Shown here in pieces: positions 11,640 to 22,164 of a DNA stretch of 64,000 bases; within the stretch, counting starts at the first letter, position 1, and the number at the start of each line of letters is the position of its first letter. Source of the stretch: Chloroflexota bacterium. Its GTDB lineage: Bacteria; Chloroflexota; Anaerolineae; Caldilineales; Caldilineaceae. The notes beneath the pieces are model-generated. The model saw only the letters and a list, made by a program, of their open reading frames with translations. It made no database searches and was not told where the DNA came from. The stretch covers positions 3,274 through 67,273 of the forward strand of contig JAGWYN010000020.1 in NCBI GenBank assembly GCA_018969295.1. Direction: 5' to 3'. Position numbers and translations under genes: made by a program.

Positions 11640-12674
11640 TCATCTCCAGGCGCGGACGATGTCTGGCAGCCGGTGGAGTGTTTCCAGGGTGGCGTCCGGG
11701 TGGATCGTGTCCGCCAGCTGTTCGTTGTCGTGCAGCACCTGCGGGTCGGTTGTCCCGTGCAGCAGCACGGTCTGTGCGCCCAGTTCGATCCCGCAGCGAA
11801 TATCGACGTGGAGGCTGTCGCCGACCACCACCACTTCGTAGGGCAGACACCCCCAGCGGTCGAGGACAATCTGCAAAAAGCGTGGGTCGGGTTTGCGATA
11901 CTCGACACTGCTGCTGCTCAGGCAGAGGTCGAAATAGGGGCGCAGGCCGAGGGTGTCGACCGTCTGTTGAAAGGCGCGGTCGCAGCTGTGGTTGGTGAGC
12001 AGGGCCAGCTTGTAGCCGGCCGAACGCAGAGCAGCCAGCGTCTCACGGGCCCCTGGCCGCACGGTCCAGGCGTTCATTTCGGGTGCGTAGAAGTGGTCGA
12101 CAGCCTGCTGCAGCACCTGGGGGTCCATCCGGCTGGCTGGGTAGCCAAAGAACTGGAGCAGAAAGCTCATGGCGTCGTCGGCCAGATGTTCTTCTTGTTC
12201 GTCGGCTGATTTTTTTTCAGAAAAGCGTCGGGCCTCCACAATTTTGGTGTCGAACTGGTCGGGCAGGGTCATCCCGGTGGCGCGCATGTAGCTCTCTGCC
12301 GCACGTGCCCCTTCGGCCATCAGTTCCAACAGCGGGCGTGTGCGGGTGGCCAGGGTGTCGTCGAAGTCGAAGATCACCCCACGGACCAGGGGGGGCGCGG
12401 CGGGCAGGGGGCCGCCCAGGTCGGCAAAAAAGTTGTCGACCAGCTGAGCCAGCCGATCTGTCGAGAGGGGCGGGGCGCTCATTTCGGTCACGGTGCCGTA
12501 GTCGCGCGGCGGGGGGGCGGGTTCGGGCGGTGGGCCGAAGAGGGAGTACATCTCTGCCGAGCTGAGCGTGCGTCCTTCGCTGCGCACACGGGCCAGGAAA
12601 CGTTCCTTTTCCTCGACGGTCAGCGGCTCTGGGGTGGGGGAGTGTTCGGTCTCTTCGGATGGGTTGTCGTTCAT
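11640..12674 (-). CDS. HAD-superfamily hydrolase (HAD-IA) with N-terminal extension
   Basis: About 344 residues. All four HAD motifs are seen: DFDDTLATR (I), LLTNHS (II), YRKPDPRF (III, Lys) and VVGDSLHVDI (IV). The roughly 100-residue N-terminal extension is acidic and proline-rich (PPPEPAPPPRDYG) and probably disordered. The start is uncertain: ATG 12674 is used, ATG 12731/12734 would add about 20 residues, and none has a clear SD. Such phosphatases act on phosphoglycolate, sugar phosphates or nucleotides; the substrate here is unknown. The gene is divergent from the ribokinase gene. Confidence 0.85.
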   Translation of the reverse strand: MNDNPSEETEHSPTPEPLTVEEKERFLARVRSEGRTLSSAEMYSLFGPPPEPAPPPRDYGTVTEMSAPPLSTDRLAQLVDNFFADLGGPLPAAPPLVRGVIFDFDDTLATRTRPLLELMAEGARAAESYMRATGMTLPDQFDTKIVEARRFSEKKSADEQEEHLADDAMSFLLQFFGYPASRMDPQVLQQAVDHFYAPEMNAWTVRPGARETLAALRSAGYKLALLTNHSCDRAFQQTVDTLGLRPYFDLCLSSSSVEYRKPDPRFLQIVLDRWGCLPYEVVVVGDSLHVDIRCGIELGAQTVLLHGTTDPQVLHDNEQLADTIHPDATLETLHRLPDIVRAWR

Positions 12675-12760
12675 CAGGTTGTTCTGTCTCAGCTTCAGAA
12701 TCGGCTTGTGTTGAGTTGGATAGTGGTTCATCATAGCATGGTGGGGGCGTGCAGCCCCAG

Positions 12761-12789
12761 TTGCGCAAGGGCTTGTGCTCTGCTAGACT
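12761..12789 (+). promoter_or_regulatory. Putative promoter of the ribokinase gene
   Basis: TTGCGC, 17 bp, TAGACT, with a TG two bases before the -10. It lies about 40 bp before the ATG, which has an AAAGGAAG SD. Confidence 0.45.
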
Positions 12790-12828
12790 GGCAGAACAAC
12801 CTGTACCCTTTACAAGAAAGGAAGTCCG

Positions 12829-13743
12829 ATGCAAGGCCCATCGATCTGCGTGGTCGGTTCGATCAATCTCGATATGAACACCTATGTCGCTGCGTTCCCG
12901 CGGCCTGGAGAAACGATCCAAGGGGAGCGGTTTACGACTGGCTACGGCGGCAAGGGGGCCAACCAGGCGGTGATGGTGGCCCGTCTGGGGGGGGCTGTCC
13001 AGATGGTCGGGCGGGTGGGCGACGACATGTTTGGGCAGGAGATGCTGCGCAACCTGGCCAGGGAGGGGGTGGATACCCGCTCTGTGCGGGTGAGTCCGGG
13101 TCTTTCTTCGGGGGTGGCGGTGATCACCGTCGAAGCCAGCGGGCAGAACCAGATCGTAGTGGTGGCGGGTGCCAACGGCCAGGTGACGGCCGACGACCTC
13201 GACGGTGCTCTGTGGGGTGCTGTCAAGGTGCTGGTCTGTCAGATGGAAGTGCCGATGGCGGCCAATCTGGCGGCGTTGCGGCGGGCACGTGCGGCGGGGG
13301 TGCAGACCATTTTCAACTCGGCGCCGGCCAGCAGCCCGATCCCCGAGGAAGTTTATGGATTGGCGGACATTTTTTGTCCGAACGAAAGCGAGGCGGAGCT
13401 GCTGACCGGGGTGGCGGTCCACTCGATTGAAGATGCCCGTCGAGCGGCTGCGGAGCTGCGGCGGCGGGGAGCGGCTGCGGCGTTGATCACCTTGGGGGAG
13501 CGAGGGTGTCTGTATGTGGACGAGTTCCAGGATGTGCATGTCGCCGCTCCTGTGGTCACGGCGGTAGACACCACTGGGGCAGGGGATGCGTTTGTGGGCA
13601 GCCTCGCCTTTTTTCTGGCAGAGGGGGTACCGATCGTTGCGGCGATCGAGCGGGCCCAGGCGATTGCGGCGATCAGCGTACAATCGCCTGGGGCGCAGAG
13701 CAGCTACCCGCACCGAGCGGCGTTGCCGGCGGCGCTGCTGTAG
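12829..13743 (+). CDS. rbsK: Ribokinase (PfkB family)
   Basis: 304 residues, the normal length. PfkB signature 1 is seen as GYGGKGANQAVMVARLG near residue 40 and signature 2 as DTTGAGDAFVGSLAFFL with the catalytic Asp. The substrate-contact sequence VVGSINLDMN and the NSAPA motif are as in RbsK. The predicted reaction is ATP-dependent phosphorylation of D-ribose at O5, in the cytoplasm; a related sugar is possible. No rbs transporter genes are beside it, so its sugar would come from elsewhere, such as nucleoside salvage. It is monocistronic, between divergent and convergent neighbours. Confidence 0.88.
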   Translation: MQGPSICVVGSINLDMNTYVAAFPRPGETIQGERFTTGYGGKGANQAVMVARLGGAVQMVGRVGDDMFGQEMLRNLAREGVDTRSVRVSPGLSSGVAVITVEASGQNQIVVVAGANGQVTADDLDGALWGAVKVLVCQMEVPMAANLAALRRARAAGVQTIFNSAPASSPIPEEVYGLADIFCPNESEAELLTGVAVHSIEDARRAAAELRRRGAAAALITLGERGCLYVDEFQDVHVAAPVVTAVDTTGAGDAFVGSLAFFLAEGVPIVAAIERAQAIAAISVQSPGAQSSYPHRAALPAALL

Positions 13744-13746
13744 GGG

Positions 13747-14484
13747 TCAGGAGGGGAGGAGTTCGATTTTTCCGGCCAGCAGGTTGGCTTGGAAGGTGCG
13801 TTCCTGGGCGGCGTCGAACAAAACGGTGATCGTTGCCTCTGGACCACTGCCGTCGATTCGGGTGACCACGCCGTCGCCGAACCGGGCGTGGCGCAGCCGG
13901 TCGCCGGGGGTCAACACCCACGACGCTTCGGTGGCAGGGTCGGCGGGGAGGTTGAGCTGGACAGCCAGGGCCGCATCGCGGTCCCGCCAGCTGGCCGCCA
14001 GGCTCTCCACCATCTGCTCTGGGGCGCGTGCGACCCGGCTGCGCAGCTGTTCGGCCCGGCTGCGGGCGGCGGCCAGGGCTGGCATCCACTGTGCTTTTTC
14101 GGGATCGGGGCGTTCGCTCTGGGCCAGCGAGCGGCTGGCGCGTGCCATCACGCTGAGCAGTCCGTCCACCTGTTTGACCAGCTCTTCTGCCGGGTCGAAG
14201 GTGGCCAGATGCACGCCGTGGGTGCGGCAGAGTTCTGCCCGCACACGCTCGCGTTCTTCATTTTCCAGCTCTTCGAGGTCGCTTTTGCGTCCCTGTCCGC
14301 GTGCGGTGAGCCCGACGAAACGGATGGCAAGGGCGATCTCGGGGTAGAACTTGTCCAGTTTGAGGCGGCGATGGGTGCTGGGGTTGACCAGCCAGGGGGG
14401 GCTGACGTTGTCTTGTTCGCTGAACCCGCTAAAAATACGGGCCAGAAGTTCGCGCCAGGCGCTGACGGTGGTGTAGGTCTGCAT
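13747..14484 (-). CDS. Uncharacterised protein: nuclease-like N-terminus plus PcrA/UvrD-type C-terminal module
   Basis: 245 residues from the ATG at 14484. The N-terminal 90 residues (WLVNPSTHRRLKLDKFYPEIALAIRFVG) resemble the short PD-(D/E)XK fold in which LDF...PE..AIE.DG..H is usual, but the Glu and Asp of that pattern are Arg and Val here. If the resemblance is real, catalysis is doubtful. The middle is helical. The C-terminus LTPGDRLRHARFGDGVVTRIDGSG is like the Tudor-like C-terminal domain of PcrA/UvrD helicases, which binds RNA polymerase. It is last in the operon Nudix - LLM - this gene (16-bp gap). I infer a transcription- or repair-linked protein; function is unknown. Confidence 0.75.
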   Translation of the reverse strand: MQTYTTVSAWRELLARIFSGFSEQDNVSPPWLVNPSTHRRLKLDKFYPEIALAIRFVGLTARGQGRKSDLEELENEERERVRAELCRTHGVHLATFDPAEELVKQVDGLLSVMARASRSLAQSERPDPEKAQWMPALAAARSRAEQLRSRVARAPEQMVESLAASWRDRDAALAVQLNLPADPATEASWVLTPGDRLRHARFGDGVVTRIDGSGPEATITVLFDAAQERTFQANLLAGKIELLPS

Positions 14485-14500
14485 GTGAAACTCGCTTGGC

Positions 14501-15628
14501 TCAGGCCGGTTCCCGCCATGGCAGGGGGTGAGGGCTTTGCTGCCGCCGGGCAATTTCCCGACGCACCGTGGGGGCGACCACGGTGCCCAGCAGTTCGATC
14601 GCCCGCATCATTTTGCGATGTTCGACCGTGCCGACTCCCAGCTGGATCAGCAGGCGTTGATGGCCAAAAATTTCATGTTGAAAGAGGATTTTTTCGATCA
14701 CCTCTTCTGGGGTACCCACAAAATCGGCTCCCCGCAGCAGGCGCGACTGTTCCATCTGGGGGCGGGTCATCGGGGCCCACCCCCGTTCTCGTCCGATCTG
14801 GCCCATCACCGTCATGGCTGCCGGGTAATACTCGTCGATCGCCTGTTGGCTGTCGTCGGCCACAAAGCCATGCGAGTTGATGCTCAGCGGCAGCTGAGCC
14901 AGGTCGTGGCCGGCTTTGCGGGCGGCGTGCCGATAGAGGTCGAAGAAGGGGGCAAAGCGTTCGGGCATGCCGCCGATGATGGCCAGTGCCATCGGCAGCC
15001 CCAGGGTGGCGGCGCGCACGACCGATTGTGGTGTGCCGCCGACTGCCACCCAGATCGGCAACTTTTTTTGGACAGGGCGGGGGTAGATGCTTTGTGCCTG
15101 CAGCGCTGGCCGGTGGCGGCCTGACCAGGAAAGGGTCTCTTCTGCGCGCAGCGCAAGCAGCAGCTCCAGTTTTTCGGCAAAAAGCGAATCGTAGTCGTTC
15201 AGGTTGTAGCCGAACAACGGAAACGATTCGATGAACGAGCCCCGTCCTGCAATGATTTCGGCACGGCCGTTCGAGATCAAGTCGAGGGTCGCAAAATTTT
15301 GAAAGACGCGAACGGGGTCGTCCGAGCTGAGCACGGTCACCGCCGAAGACAGGCGGATCGAGCGGGTTCTGGCTGCGGCTGCTGCCAGAATGACAGCGGG
15401 TGCCGAGGCGACAAATTCGACCCGGTGGTGTTCGCCCAGCCCAAAGACATCCAACCCGACCTGATCGGCCAGCTCAATGCTCTCCAGCAGGTTGTGCATG
15501 CGTTCGGCAGGGCTGATCCGCCGGCCGGTTTTGGGGTCAGGAGTCAGTTCGGCAAACGAATAGAGCCCCAGCTCAAAAGGGGCGGGGGGGGCGGCAGGAG
15601 TCGTCTGTTGCATGTGGTGGATATCCAT
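14501..15628 (-). CDS. LLM-class flavin-dependent oxidoreductase
   Basis: 375 residues in a bacterial-luciferase-like TIM barrel. FELGLYSFAELTPD, GLDVFGLGEHH, IRLSSAVTVLSSDDPVRVFQ and GRAEIIAGRGSF are typical of the LLM alkanal monooxygenase-like group. Members use FMNH2 or F420. Which cofactor is used here cannot be settled from sequence. The start ATG at 15628 has no strong SD; an ATG at 15613 is an alternative. It is between a Nudix gene and the nuclease-like gene with gaps of 15 and 16 bp, so the three are probably co-transcribed. Confidence 0.85.
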   Translation of the reverse strand: MDIHHMQQTTPAAPPAPFELGLYSFAELTPDPKTGRRISPAERMHNLLESIELADQVGLDVFGLGEHHRVEFVASAPAVILAAAAARTRSIRLSSAVTVLSSDDPVRVFQNFATLDLISNGRAEIIAGRGSFIESFPLFGYNLNDYDSLFAEKLELLLALRAEETLSWSGRHRPALQAQSIYPRPVQKKLPIWVAVGGTPQSVVRAATLGLPMALAIIGGMPERFAPFFDLYRHAARKAGHDLAQLPLSINSHGFVADDSQQAIDEYYPAAMTVMGQIGRERGWAPMTRPQMEQSRLLRGADFVGTPEEVIEKILFQHEIFGHQRLLIQLGVGTVEHRKMMRAIELLGTVVAPTVRREIARRQQSPHPLPWREPA

Positions 15629-15629
15629 T

Positions 15630-15651
15630 CTTCTACAGCGCTTCTACAGCC
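15630..15651. repeat. 11-bp tandem duplication
   Basis: CTTCTACAGCG followed by CTTCTACAGCC (one difference). It spans the stop codon of the Nudix gene and the short spacer to the LLM gene. Confidence 0.75.
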
Positions 15652-16120
15652 GGCTGGCGGTCCACAGCGCATGGGCCCGCTCGATCAGGTGATGGGTCTC
15701 GGCGGTGATCGCATAGGAGTTCAAGCAATCGAGGGAGACCCAGGCGACCGCTGCGGCGTCGTCCTGGGCCAGCGCCTCGCCGCTGACCCAGCTGGCCCAG
15801 AAATCGACCACCACATAGTGGTATTCGATCTCTCCTGCGGCGTCGCGCGTCACCGGTTCAAAGAGGCCGGCCACGGTGCCGACAGCGATTTCGACACCGC
15901 ACTCTTCGCGCAGCTCGCGTTGTACGCCGTCGGCCAGCGATTCACCCAGATCCAACAGCCCGCCGGGCAACGCCCAGCTGCCTGCGCGCGGGGGACGCCC
16001 GCGCTGGACCAACAGCACCTGGCCTGCCGGGTCGAAAACGGCGGCTGCCACGCCGACCAAGGGGGCTGTCGGGTAGCGGCGCTGCACGGGCAGCCGGATG
16101 TGGGGACTTGAATCGTGCAT
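15644..16120 (-). CDS. Nudix hydrolase
   Basis: 158 residues, a single Nudix domain. The box GLLDLGESLADGVQRELREECGV fits GX5EX7REUXEEXGU with all catalytic Glu residues. The preceding PLVGVAAAVFDPAGQVLLVQRG is the usual first strand. The family hydrolyses nucleoside diphosphates linked to another moiety; this form is close to ADP-ribose/NADH-type or MutT-like enzymes, but the substrate is not assigned. It is the first gene of a three-gene operon. A GTTC-N6-GAAC dyad lies just upstream of the ATG. Confidence 0.9.
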   Translation of the reverse strand: MHDSSPHIRLPVQRRYPTAPLVGVAAAVFDPAGQVLLVQRGRPPRAGSWALPGGLLDLGESLADGVQRELREECGVEIAVGTVAGLFEPVTRDAAGEIEYHYVVVDFWASWVSGEALAQDDAAAVAWVSLDCLNSYAITAETHHLIERAHALWTASRL

Positions 16121-16126
16121 CGTTGT

Positions 16127-16140
16127 GTTCCAGTCTGAAC
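16127..16140. promoter_or_regulatory. GTTC-N6-GAAC dyad upstream of the Nudix operon
   Basis: GTTCCAGTCTGAAC ends 6 bp before the Nudix start codon. It shares the GTTC-N6-GAAC frame with sites near 5043 and 50239. Its position over the ribosome-binding region would suit repression. Confidence 0.3.
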
Positions 16141-16169
16141 TCAGTCGCAAGTGCGGGGCGCTGGCCAGC

Positions 16170-17339
16170 TCACTCTGTGCGCATGCGGGCTTTTCGTTTG
16201 TGCCAGTCCTCGGCAAAAAGGTTGAAGTGGATGCGCTGTTCTGGGTGTTCGGCCACGACAGCCTCATCCAGGGTGACCCCCAGCCCTGGACCGGTTGGCA
16301 GCGCAAAGAAACCCTCCGAGAAGGGCGGCAGGCCGGGTGCAGAGGCGAGCACATAGGGCTCGTCGAAATCGTTGAAATTCTCCTGAATTTTGAAATTTGG
16401 GGTGCAGGCAGCCAGGTGCAGGGCGGCTGCCGTGGCAATGGGGCCGCCGACATTGTGCGGTGCCATCAGCAGATAGTAGGTATCTGCCCAGGCAGCCAGT
16501 TTTTTGGTGTTGAAAATCCCGCCGAAATGTGCGATGTCTGGCTGCAGAATATCGGCTGCCTGCAGTTCCAGAACTTCCCGGTATTCGTGCAGCGTGTGAA
16601 TGCGTTCCCCGGTAGCGACTGGAACGCCGAGCGGCGCCACCGCATCGGCAACTTTTTTGAGGGCCGGGATATTGGCGGGGGGCACCGGTTCTTCGACCCA
16701 GCTGGGTTTGAACGGCGCCAGCTCGCGGGTCATTTCGATCGCAGTCACCGGGTTGAAGCGGCCGTGCATTTCGATCAGCAGCTCGACCTCCGGCCCGACC
16801 GCGTCGCGCACAGCTTCGACCAGGCTGATCATCTTGAGCTTTTCGGCGCGTTCTGCCTCATAGTAGCCAGCGCCGAAGGGGTCAAACTTGAGGGCTCGGT
16901 AGCCTTTGGCCACAGCCCGCCGGGCTGCCGCCGCGAATTCGTCGGGCGTGCGTTCGACGGTGTACCAGCCGTTGCCGTAGGCTTTGATGCGCTGGCGCAC
17001 TGCTCCGCCCAGCAGCCGGTAGATTGGCTGGTTGAGCGCCTTGCCGATGATGTCCCAGCAGGCCATCTCGATCATGGCCAACCCGGTCATCGCCACCTCG
17101 CCGGGTCTTCCATAGTCTTCGACGGTCAGCCGTTTGACCAAAAGTTCGATGTCGAAAGGATCCAGCCCGATCACAAAGCGGTCGGCCACATCTCGCACAT
17201 AGCCGATGGCAGCGTCAACTTTGTTGATGGGGCGGCTTTCTCCCAGGCCCACCAATCCTTCGTCGGTTTCCACTTTGAGAATGACCAGATTGCGCCACTG
17301 GGTGCCCAGCACCATCGGCGTGATCGCTGTAATCCGCAT
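16170..17339 (-). CDS. Enolase-superfamily sugar-acid dehydratase (mandelate racemase/galactonate dehydratase-like)
   Basis: 389 residues. Metal ligands are seen in IEMHGRFN (Glu), WVEEPVPP (Glu) and ATGERIHT (Glu). The His of EMHGR and the His of APHNVGG are the likely acid/base residues, as in sugar-acid dehydratases of the mandelate racemase subgroup. The predicted reaction is dehydration of an aldonic acid (galactonate or gluconate type) to a 2-keto-3-deoxy acid. The exact sugar cannot be assigned. The upstream GH1 gene on the same strand, 165 bp away, would supply sugars; a hairpin between them may separate the transcripts. Confidence 0.85.
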   Translation of the reverse strand: MRITAITPMVLGTQWRNLVILKVETDEGLVGLGESRPINKVDAAIGYVRDVADRFVIGLDPFDIELLVKRLTVEDYGRPGEVAMTGLAMIEMACWDIIGKALNQPIYRLLGGAVRQRIKAYGNGWYTVERTPDEFAAAARRAVAKGYRALKFDPFGAGYYEAERAEKLKMISLVEAVRDAVGPEVELLIEMHGRFNPVTAIEMTRELAPFKPSWVEEPVPPANIPALKKVADAVAPLGVPVATGERIHTLHEYREVLELQAADILQPDIAHFGGIFNTKKLAAWADTYYLLMAPHNVGGPIATAAALHLAACTPNFKIQENFNDFDEPYVLASAPGLPPFSEGFFALPTGPGLGVTLDEAVVAEHPEQRIHFNLFAEDWHKRKARMRTE

Positions 17340-17466
17340 ACCTTCCTCTTCCTTGCCTTGTCTGTTGACGACCTGAAACGGTCCTTGTCTTGTGTCGCTT
17401 CTCTGCCCGGCGCAGAGGGCAGTTCCCAGTCTGCGGTCGACGGGCAGTTGGATCCTTCTAACGTGG

Positions 17467-17500
17467 TTCAGCCCGCACAGGGTAGCACAGACGGGCTGAA
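17467..17500 (-). terminator. Hairpin after the GH1 gene
   Basis: TTCAGCCCG pairs perfectly with CGGGCTGAA across a 16-nt loop, directly after the GH1 stop codon on the minus strand. There is no T-run, so it may be a weak terminator or an mRNA-protecting stem. Confidence 0.45.
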
Positions 17501-17504
17501 GCTG

Positions 17505-18899
17505 TCAACGTTTCCGCGCATTTTGTTGTTGTGGCGCGGCGGTTGGAAAAAGAATTGGGTGCAGTTCAGGGGCGTAGGTCTGGACCAGCGTCTCTGAGAT
17601 GGCATTGGTGCGGGCGATCGCGCTGTAGAGTGCAGCGCTGGGCCGTGGGCGGCGAAGCTGGGTGGCAGGGTCGAGTTCGACCAGCCCAAAGCGCAGCCCC
17701 CACCCTTCCGACCATTCAAAGTTGTCGGTCAGCGTCCAGTGGTAGTAGCCGCGCACGTCGCAGCCCTGCTGGATCGCCTGGTAGAGCGCGTGCAGGTGGC
17801 CGAGCAGCCAGCGGGGGCGTTGGTCGTCATCGTGGTCGGGCAACCCGTTTTCAGTGATATAGATCGGTTTGTGGAAGGCATTCACCTCGCGCACGATCTG
17901 GTGGAGTGCCTGTGGCGCGTACTCGCTGTAGACCCCTTGTCGGCCCTGGTCGGAGTATTCGCCGTCGGGGGAAAAGTGTTCTTCTCCGAAGAGCCGGCGG
18001 GGGTCGGGGTGGAAGCGGACCAGGTCTCGTGTGTAAAAGTTGATCCCGATAAAATCGGCGCTGTCTGCCAGGGAGTGCTGGTACTCGTCCAGCCCCAGGG
18101 GAAAGCGGAGTTTGCCGTCTGCTGCGCCGGTGACCCAGAGATGTTCGACGAGATAGCGTTTGAGGTTGGCCGCCTTGCGGTCGAGCCAGCGCTTTGGATC
18201 TGAAGGTTGGAAGACGCGTACGGGCAGGGCATAGCCGACCTGGGCGCCTGGGCTGTTGGCATGGAGGGTCTGGTAGGCGACGCCGTGGGCCTGCAGCAGA
18301 TGGCGAAAGACGCGCAGTGCAGCCAGCAGGTGGGTCTTCTGCGGGGGCCAGATTCCCCGCACCCAGCCCTGCACGACATAGACCAGCGGTTCGTTGAGGG
18401 GGATCCACTGGTCGCAGAGATCGCCCAGGGCACGCACCGCATAGCGCACATACTGTTGGAAGCGCACGATCGCTGCCGGGTTTTCCCAGCCGCCGGCCTG
18501 TTCCAGCCAGAGTGGATTGGTGAAGTGGTGCAGTGTCACCATCGGGCGGATGTTGCGGCGGCGGAGCCCGTCCAACAGGGCGCGGTAGCGTTCGATGGCT
18601 GTCGAGTCAAACCGGCCCGGCTCAGGTTCGATCCGGCTCCATTCGAGGCTCATGCGGTGGGCCGAATGCCCCATGCGCTCCATCAGGTCGAAGTCGACCT
18701 CGGCATGGTTCCACCAGTCGCAGGCGAGGCCGCTGCGATCTCCATGCCAGATGGCGCCGGGTTGTTGTTCGAAGAGCCACCACTGGTTGCGGGTGTTGTT
18801 TCCTTCGACCTGGTAGGCGGAGGTGGCAGTTCCCCAGAGGAATCCTGCCGGGAACCGCAGCGCGGGCATCGGGTCAGCGGGCATCGGGTCAGCGGGCAT
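17505..18899 (-). CDS. Beta-glucosidase, GH1
   Basis: 464 residues. GH1 signature FPAGFLWGTATSAYQVEG at the N-terminus, acid/base Glu170 in PLNEP and nucleophile Glu350 in YITENG. GYYHWTLTDNFEWSEGWGLRFGL is the aglycone and -1 site region. No signal peptide, so it acts in the cytoplasm on imported beta-glucosides or beta-galactosides. Three in-frame ATGs (18899, 18884, 18869) lie in a 15-bp tandem repeat giving MPADPMPADPMPA; which is used is unclear. It is last in the ftsH operon and overlaps the deaminase gene by 11 bp with the first ATG. Confidence 0.92.
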   Translation of the reverse strand: MPADPMPADPMPALRFPAGFLWGTATSAYQVEGNNTRNQWWLFEQQPGAIWHGDRSGLACDWWNHAEVDFDLMERMGHSAHRMSLEWSRIEPEPGRFDSTAIERYRALLDGLRRRNIRPMVTLHHFTNPLWLEQAGGWENPAAIVRFQQYVRYAVRALGDLCDQWIPLNEPLVYVVQGWVRGIWPPQKTHLLAALRVFRHLLQAHGVAYQTLHANSPGAQVGYALPVRVFQPSDPKRWLDRKAANLKRYLVEHLWVTGAADGKLRFPLGLDEYQHSLADSADFIGINFYTRDLVRFHPDPRRLFGEEHFSPDGEYSDQGRQGVYSEYAPQALHQIVREVNAFHKPIYITENGLPDHDDDQRPRWLLGHLHALYQAIQQGCDVRGYYHWTLTDNFEWSEGWGLRFGLVELDPATQLRRPRPSAALYSAIARTNAISETLVQTYAPELHPILFPTAAPQQQNARKR

Positions 18900-18902
18900 C
18901 GG
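18862..18902. repeat. 15-bp tandem repeat carrying three start codons
   Basis: GCGGGCATCGGGTCA is present twice in full and once for 11 bases. Each copy gives an in-frame ATG of the GH1 gene on the minus strand, and the repeat reaches into the end of the deaminase gene. Confidence 0.9.
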
Positions 18903-19401
18903 ACGGGCTTTCTTGGTGTTGTAGAGAGGGTGGAACGGGTGTCTGTCGGGGCAGGTGGGTCAGCTCGACGGCGGCTGCATCCAGAAAAGAGCGGCTCAGG
19001 ACATCTGGGTAGTGGCCGGCGTAGACGACGCGGCGGATTCCGGCGTTGATCAGCATTTTGGCGCAGGTCAGGCAGGGTTGGTGTGTGACATAGGCGGTGG
19101 CGCCTTCGGTGCCGACGCCGTGCAGCGCCGCTTGGATCAGCGCATTTTGTTCGGCGTGGAGTGTACGCACGCAGTGGCCATCCACGAGCAGGTGGCCGAC
19201 ATCGTCGCAGTGGGGCAGGCCAGCGGGTGCGCCGTTGTAGCCTGTCGTCAAGATGCGGCGGTCGCGCACCAAGGCGCAGCCGACATGGGCGCGGTCGCAG
19301 GTACTGCGTTGGGCGACGGTGAACGCGATCTGCAGAAAATAGTCGTCCCAGGAAGGACGTTGGCGGCGTTCTTCTGGCGGGTGGAGGGGGCTGTCGGTCA
19401 T
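18889..19401 (-). CDS. dCMP deaminase / cytidine-deaminase-like zinc enzyme
   Basis: 170 residues. Zinc site His82-Ala-Glu84 (LHAEQNAL) and Cys110/Cys113 (PCLTC) are intact. SWDDYFLQIAFTVAQRSTCDRAHVGC and TTGYNGAPAGLPHC are characteristic of ComEB/dCMP deaminases. The product would be dUMP for dTTP synthesis. Its start overlaps the preceding gene's stop as ATGA, so it is likely translationally coupled. Confidence 0.9.
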   Translation of the reverse strand: MTDSPLHPPEERRQRPSWDDYFLQIAFTVAQRSTCDRAHVGCALVRDRRILTTGYNGAPAGLPHCDDVGHLLVDGHCVRTLHAEQNALIQAALHGVGTEGATAYVTHQPCLTCAKMLINAGIRRVVYAGHYPDVLSRSFLDAAAVELTHLPRQTPVPPSLQHQESPSDAR

Positions 19402-20087
19402 CTGGTGGGCTCCATCGTCGGTGGCCAGTCGACCAGCAGGTCGGCCAGCACGTTGCTGCGCGCCTCTTCGTTCAGAAAGGCGAGGTAGAGGGTGGTGGCT
19501 GCTGGCTGGCGGCTGTCTGGTAGGGCTGCCGGGCAGTAGGTGATGGCCAGGGCGGGCAAGCGCTGCTGGCCGTTGTCGATCTGGCCTGGCGTGACGGCGG
19601 TGAGCTGGCTGGCTGTCCAGAACGCGTACCAGAGGCCCACTTCATCTTCGGGCCAGCGGGCGATGCGCCAGATGGGGCGTGGGCGCACCTGGCAGAGCAG
19701 GGCATGTTCGCGGGTGGCGAAGGTACGGTAGAAGCCGGGCAGGAAGGCGAAGAGTTGTACCTTCTGGCCGACCTGCAAGAGGCCGCTGGCATAGAGGGCG
19801 GTCTTGTGCGCGAGTGGCTGGGGGGCAGGAAGGGGGGGGTCGGCATGGGGGGCAAAGTGGGTGAAGTGGTTTCGTTGACAGAGCGTCGCCCACACCTTGC
19901 AGGCGCTGGCTGCCGCCAGCCAGAGCAGGAGTGGCCAGCCGTTCAGCCAGCCCACGAACGGGAGGGCCGAGAGGAGGGTCAGCCAGCGGAGCAGGGGCCA
20001 GCCCAGCCAAAGGGCACGGCTGGCAAGGTAGAGCTGGCCCTGGCGGGTTGCTGGGACCAGCTCGGGAAGGAAGTCGCTCCTGGACAC
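19398..20087 (-). CDS. Uncharacterised protein with N-terminal membrane segments
   Basis: 229 residues; I do not recognise a family. Two hydrophobic stretches (about residues 25-48 and 50-62: LGWPLLRWLTLLSALPFVGWL and WPLLLWLAAASACKVW) suggest one or two membrane helices near the N-terminus. The remainder is soluble, with a Trp-rich segment RPIWRIARWPEDEVGLWYAFW. It begins 3 bp after ftsH and overlaps the deaminase gene by 4 bp, so it is part of the ftsH operon. A role near FtsH in the membrane is only a guess from position. Confidence 0.7.
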   Translation of the reverse strand: MSRSDFLPELVPATRQGQLYLASRALWLGWPLLRWLTLLSALPFVGWLNGWPLLLWLAAASACKVWATLCQRNHFTHFAPHADPPLPAPQPLAHKTALYASGLLQVGQKVQLFAFLPGFYRTFATREHALLCQVRPRPIWRIARWPEDEVGLWYAFWTASQLTAVTPGQIDNGQQRLPALAITYCPAALPDSRQPAATTLYLAFLNEEARSNVLADLLVDWPPTMEPTR

Positions 20088-20090
20088 CTT

Positions 20091-22037
<1,947 letters not shown>

Positions 22038-22131
22038 TCGAGTTCCTGTTGAGTCGTCATCTGCTCGTGTTTGGCAAGCTGTCGTTTTTGTCTTGCGAGC
22101 AACTTCTGTTCAACCAAACCAATCTGTTTTC

Positions 22132-22159
22132 AGTATAACACAAACGCTCCTTACGTCAA
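22132..22159 (-). promoter_or_regulatory. Sigma70-type promoter of ftsH
   Basis: On the minus strand TTGACG (22154-22159), 16 bp, TATACT (22132-22137). Both boxes are one base from consensus. The leader to the ATG is about 90 nt. Confidence 0.75.
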
Positions 22160-22164
22160 AGGAG

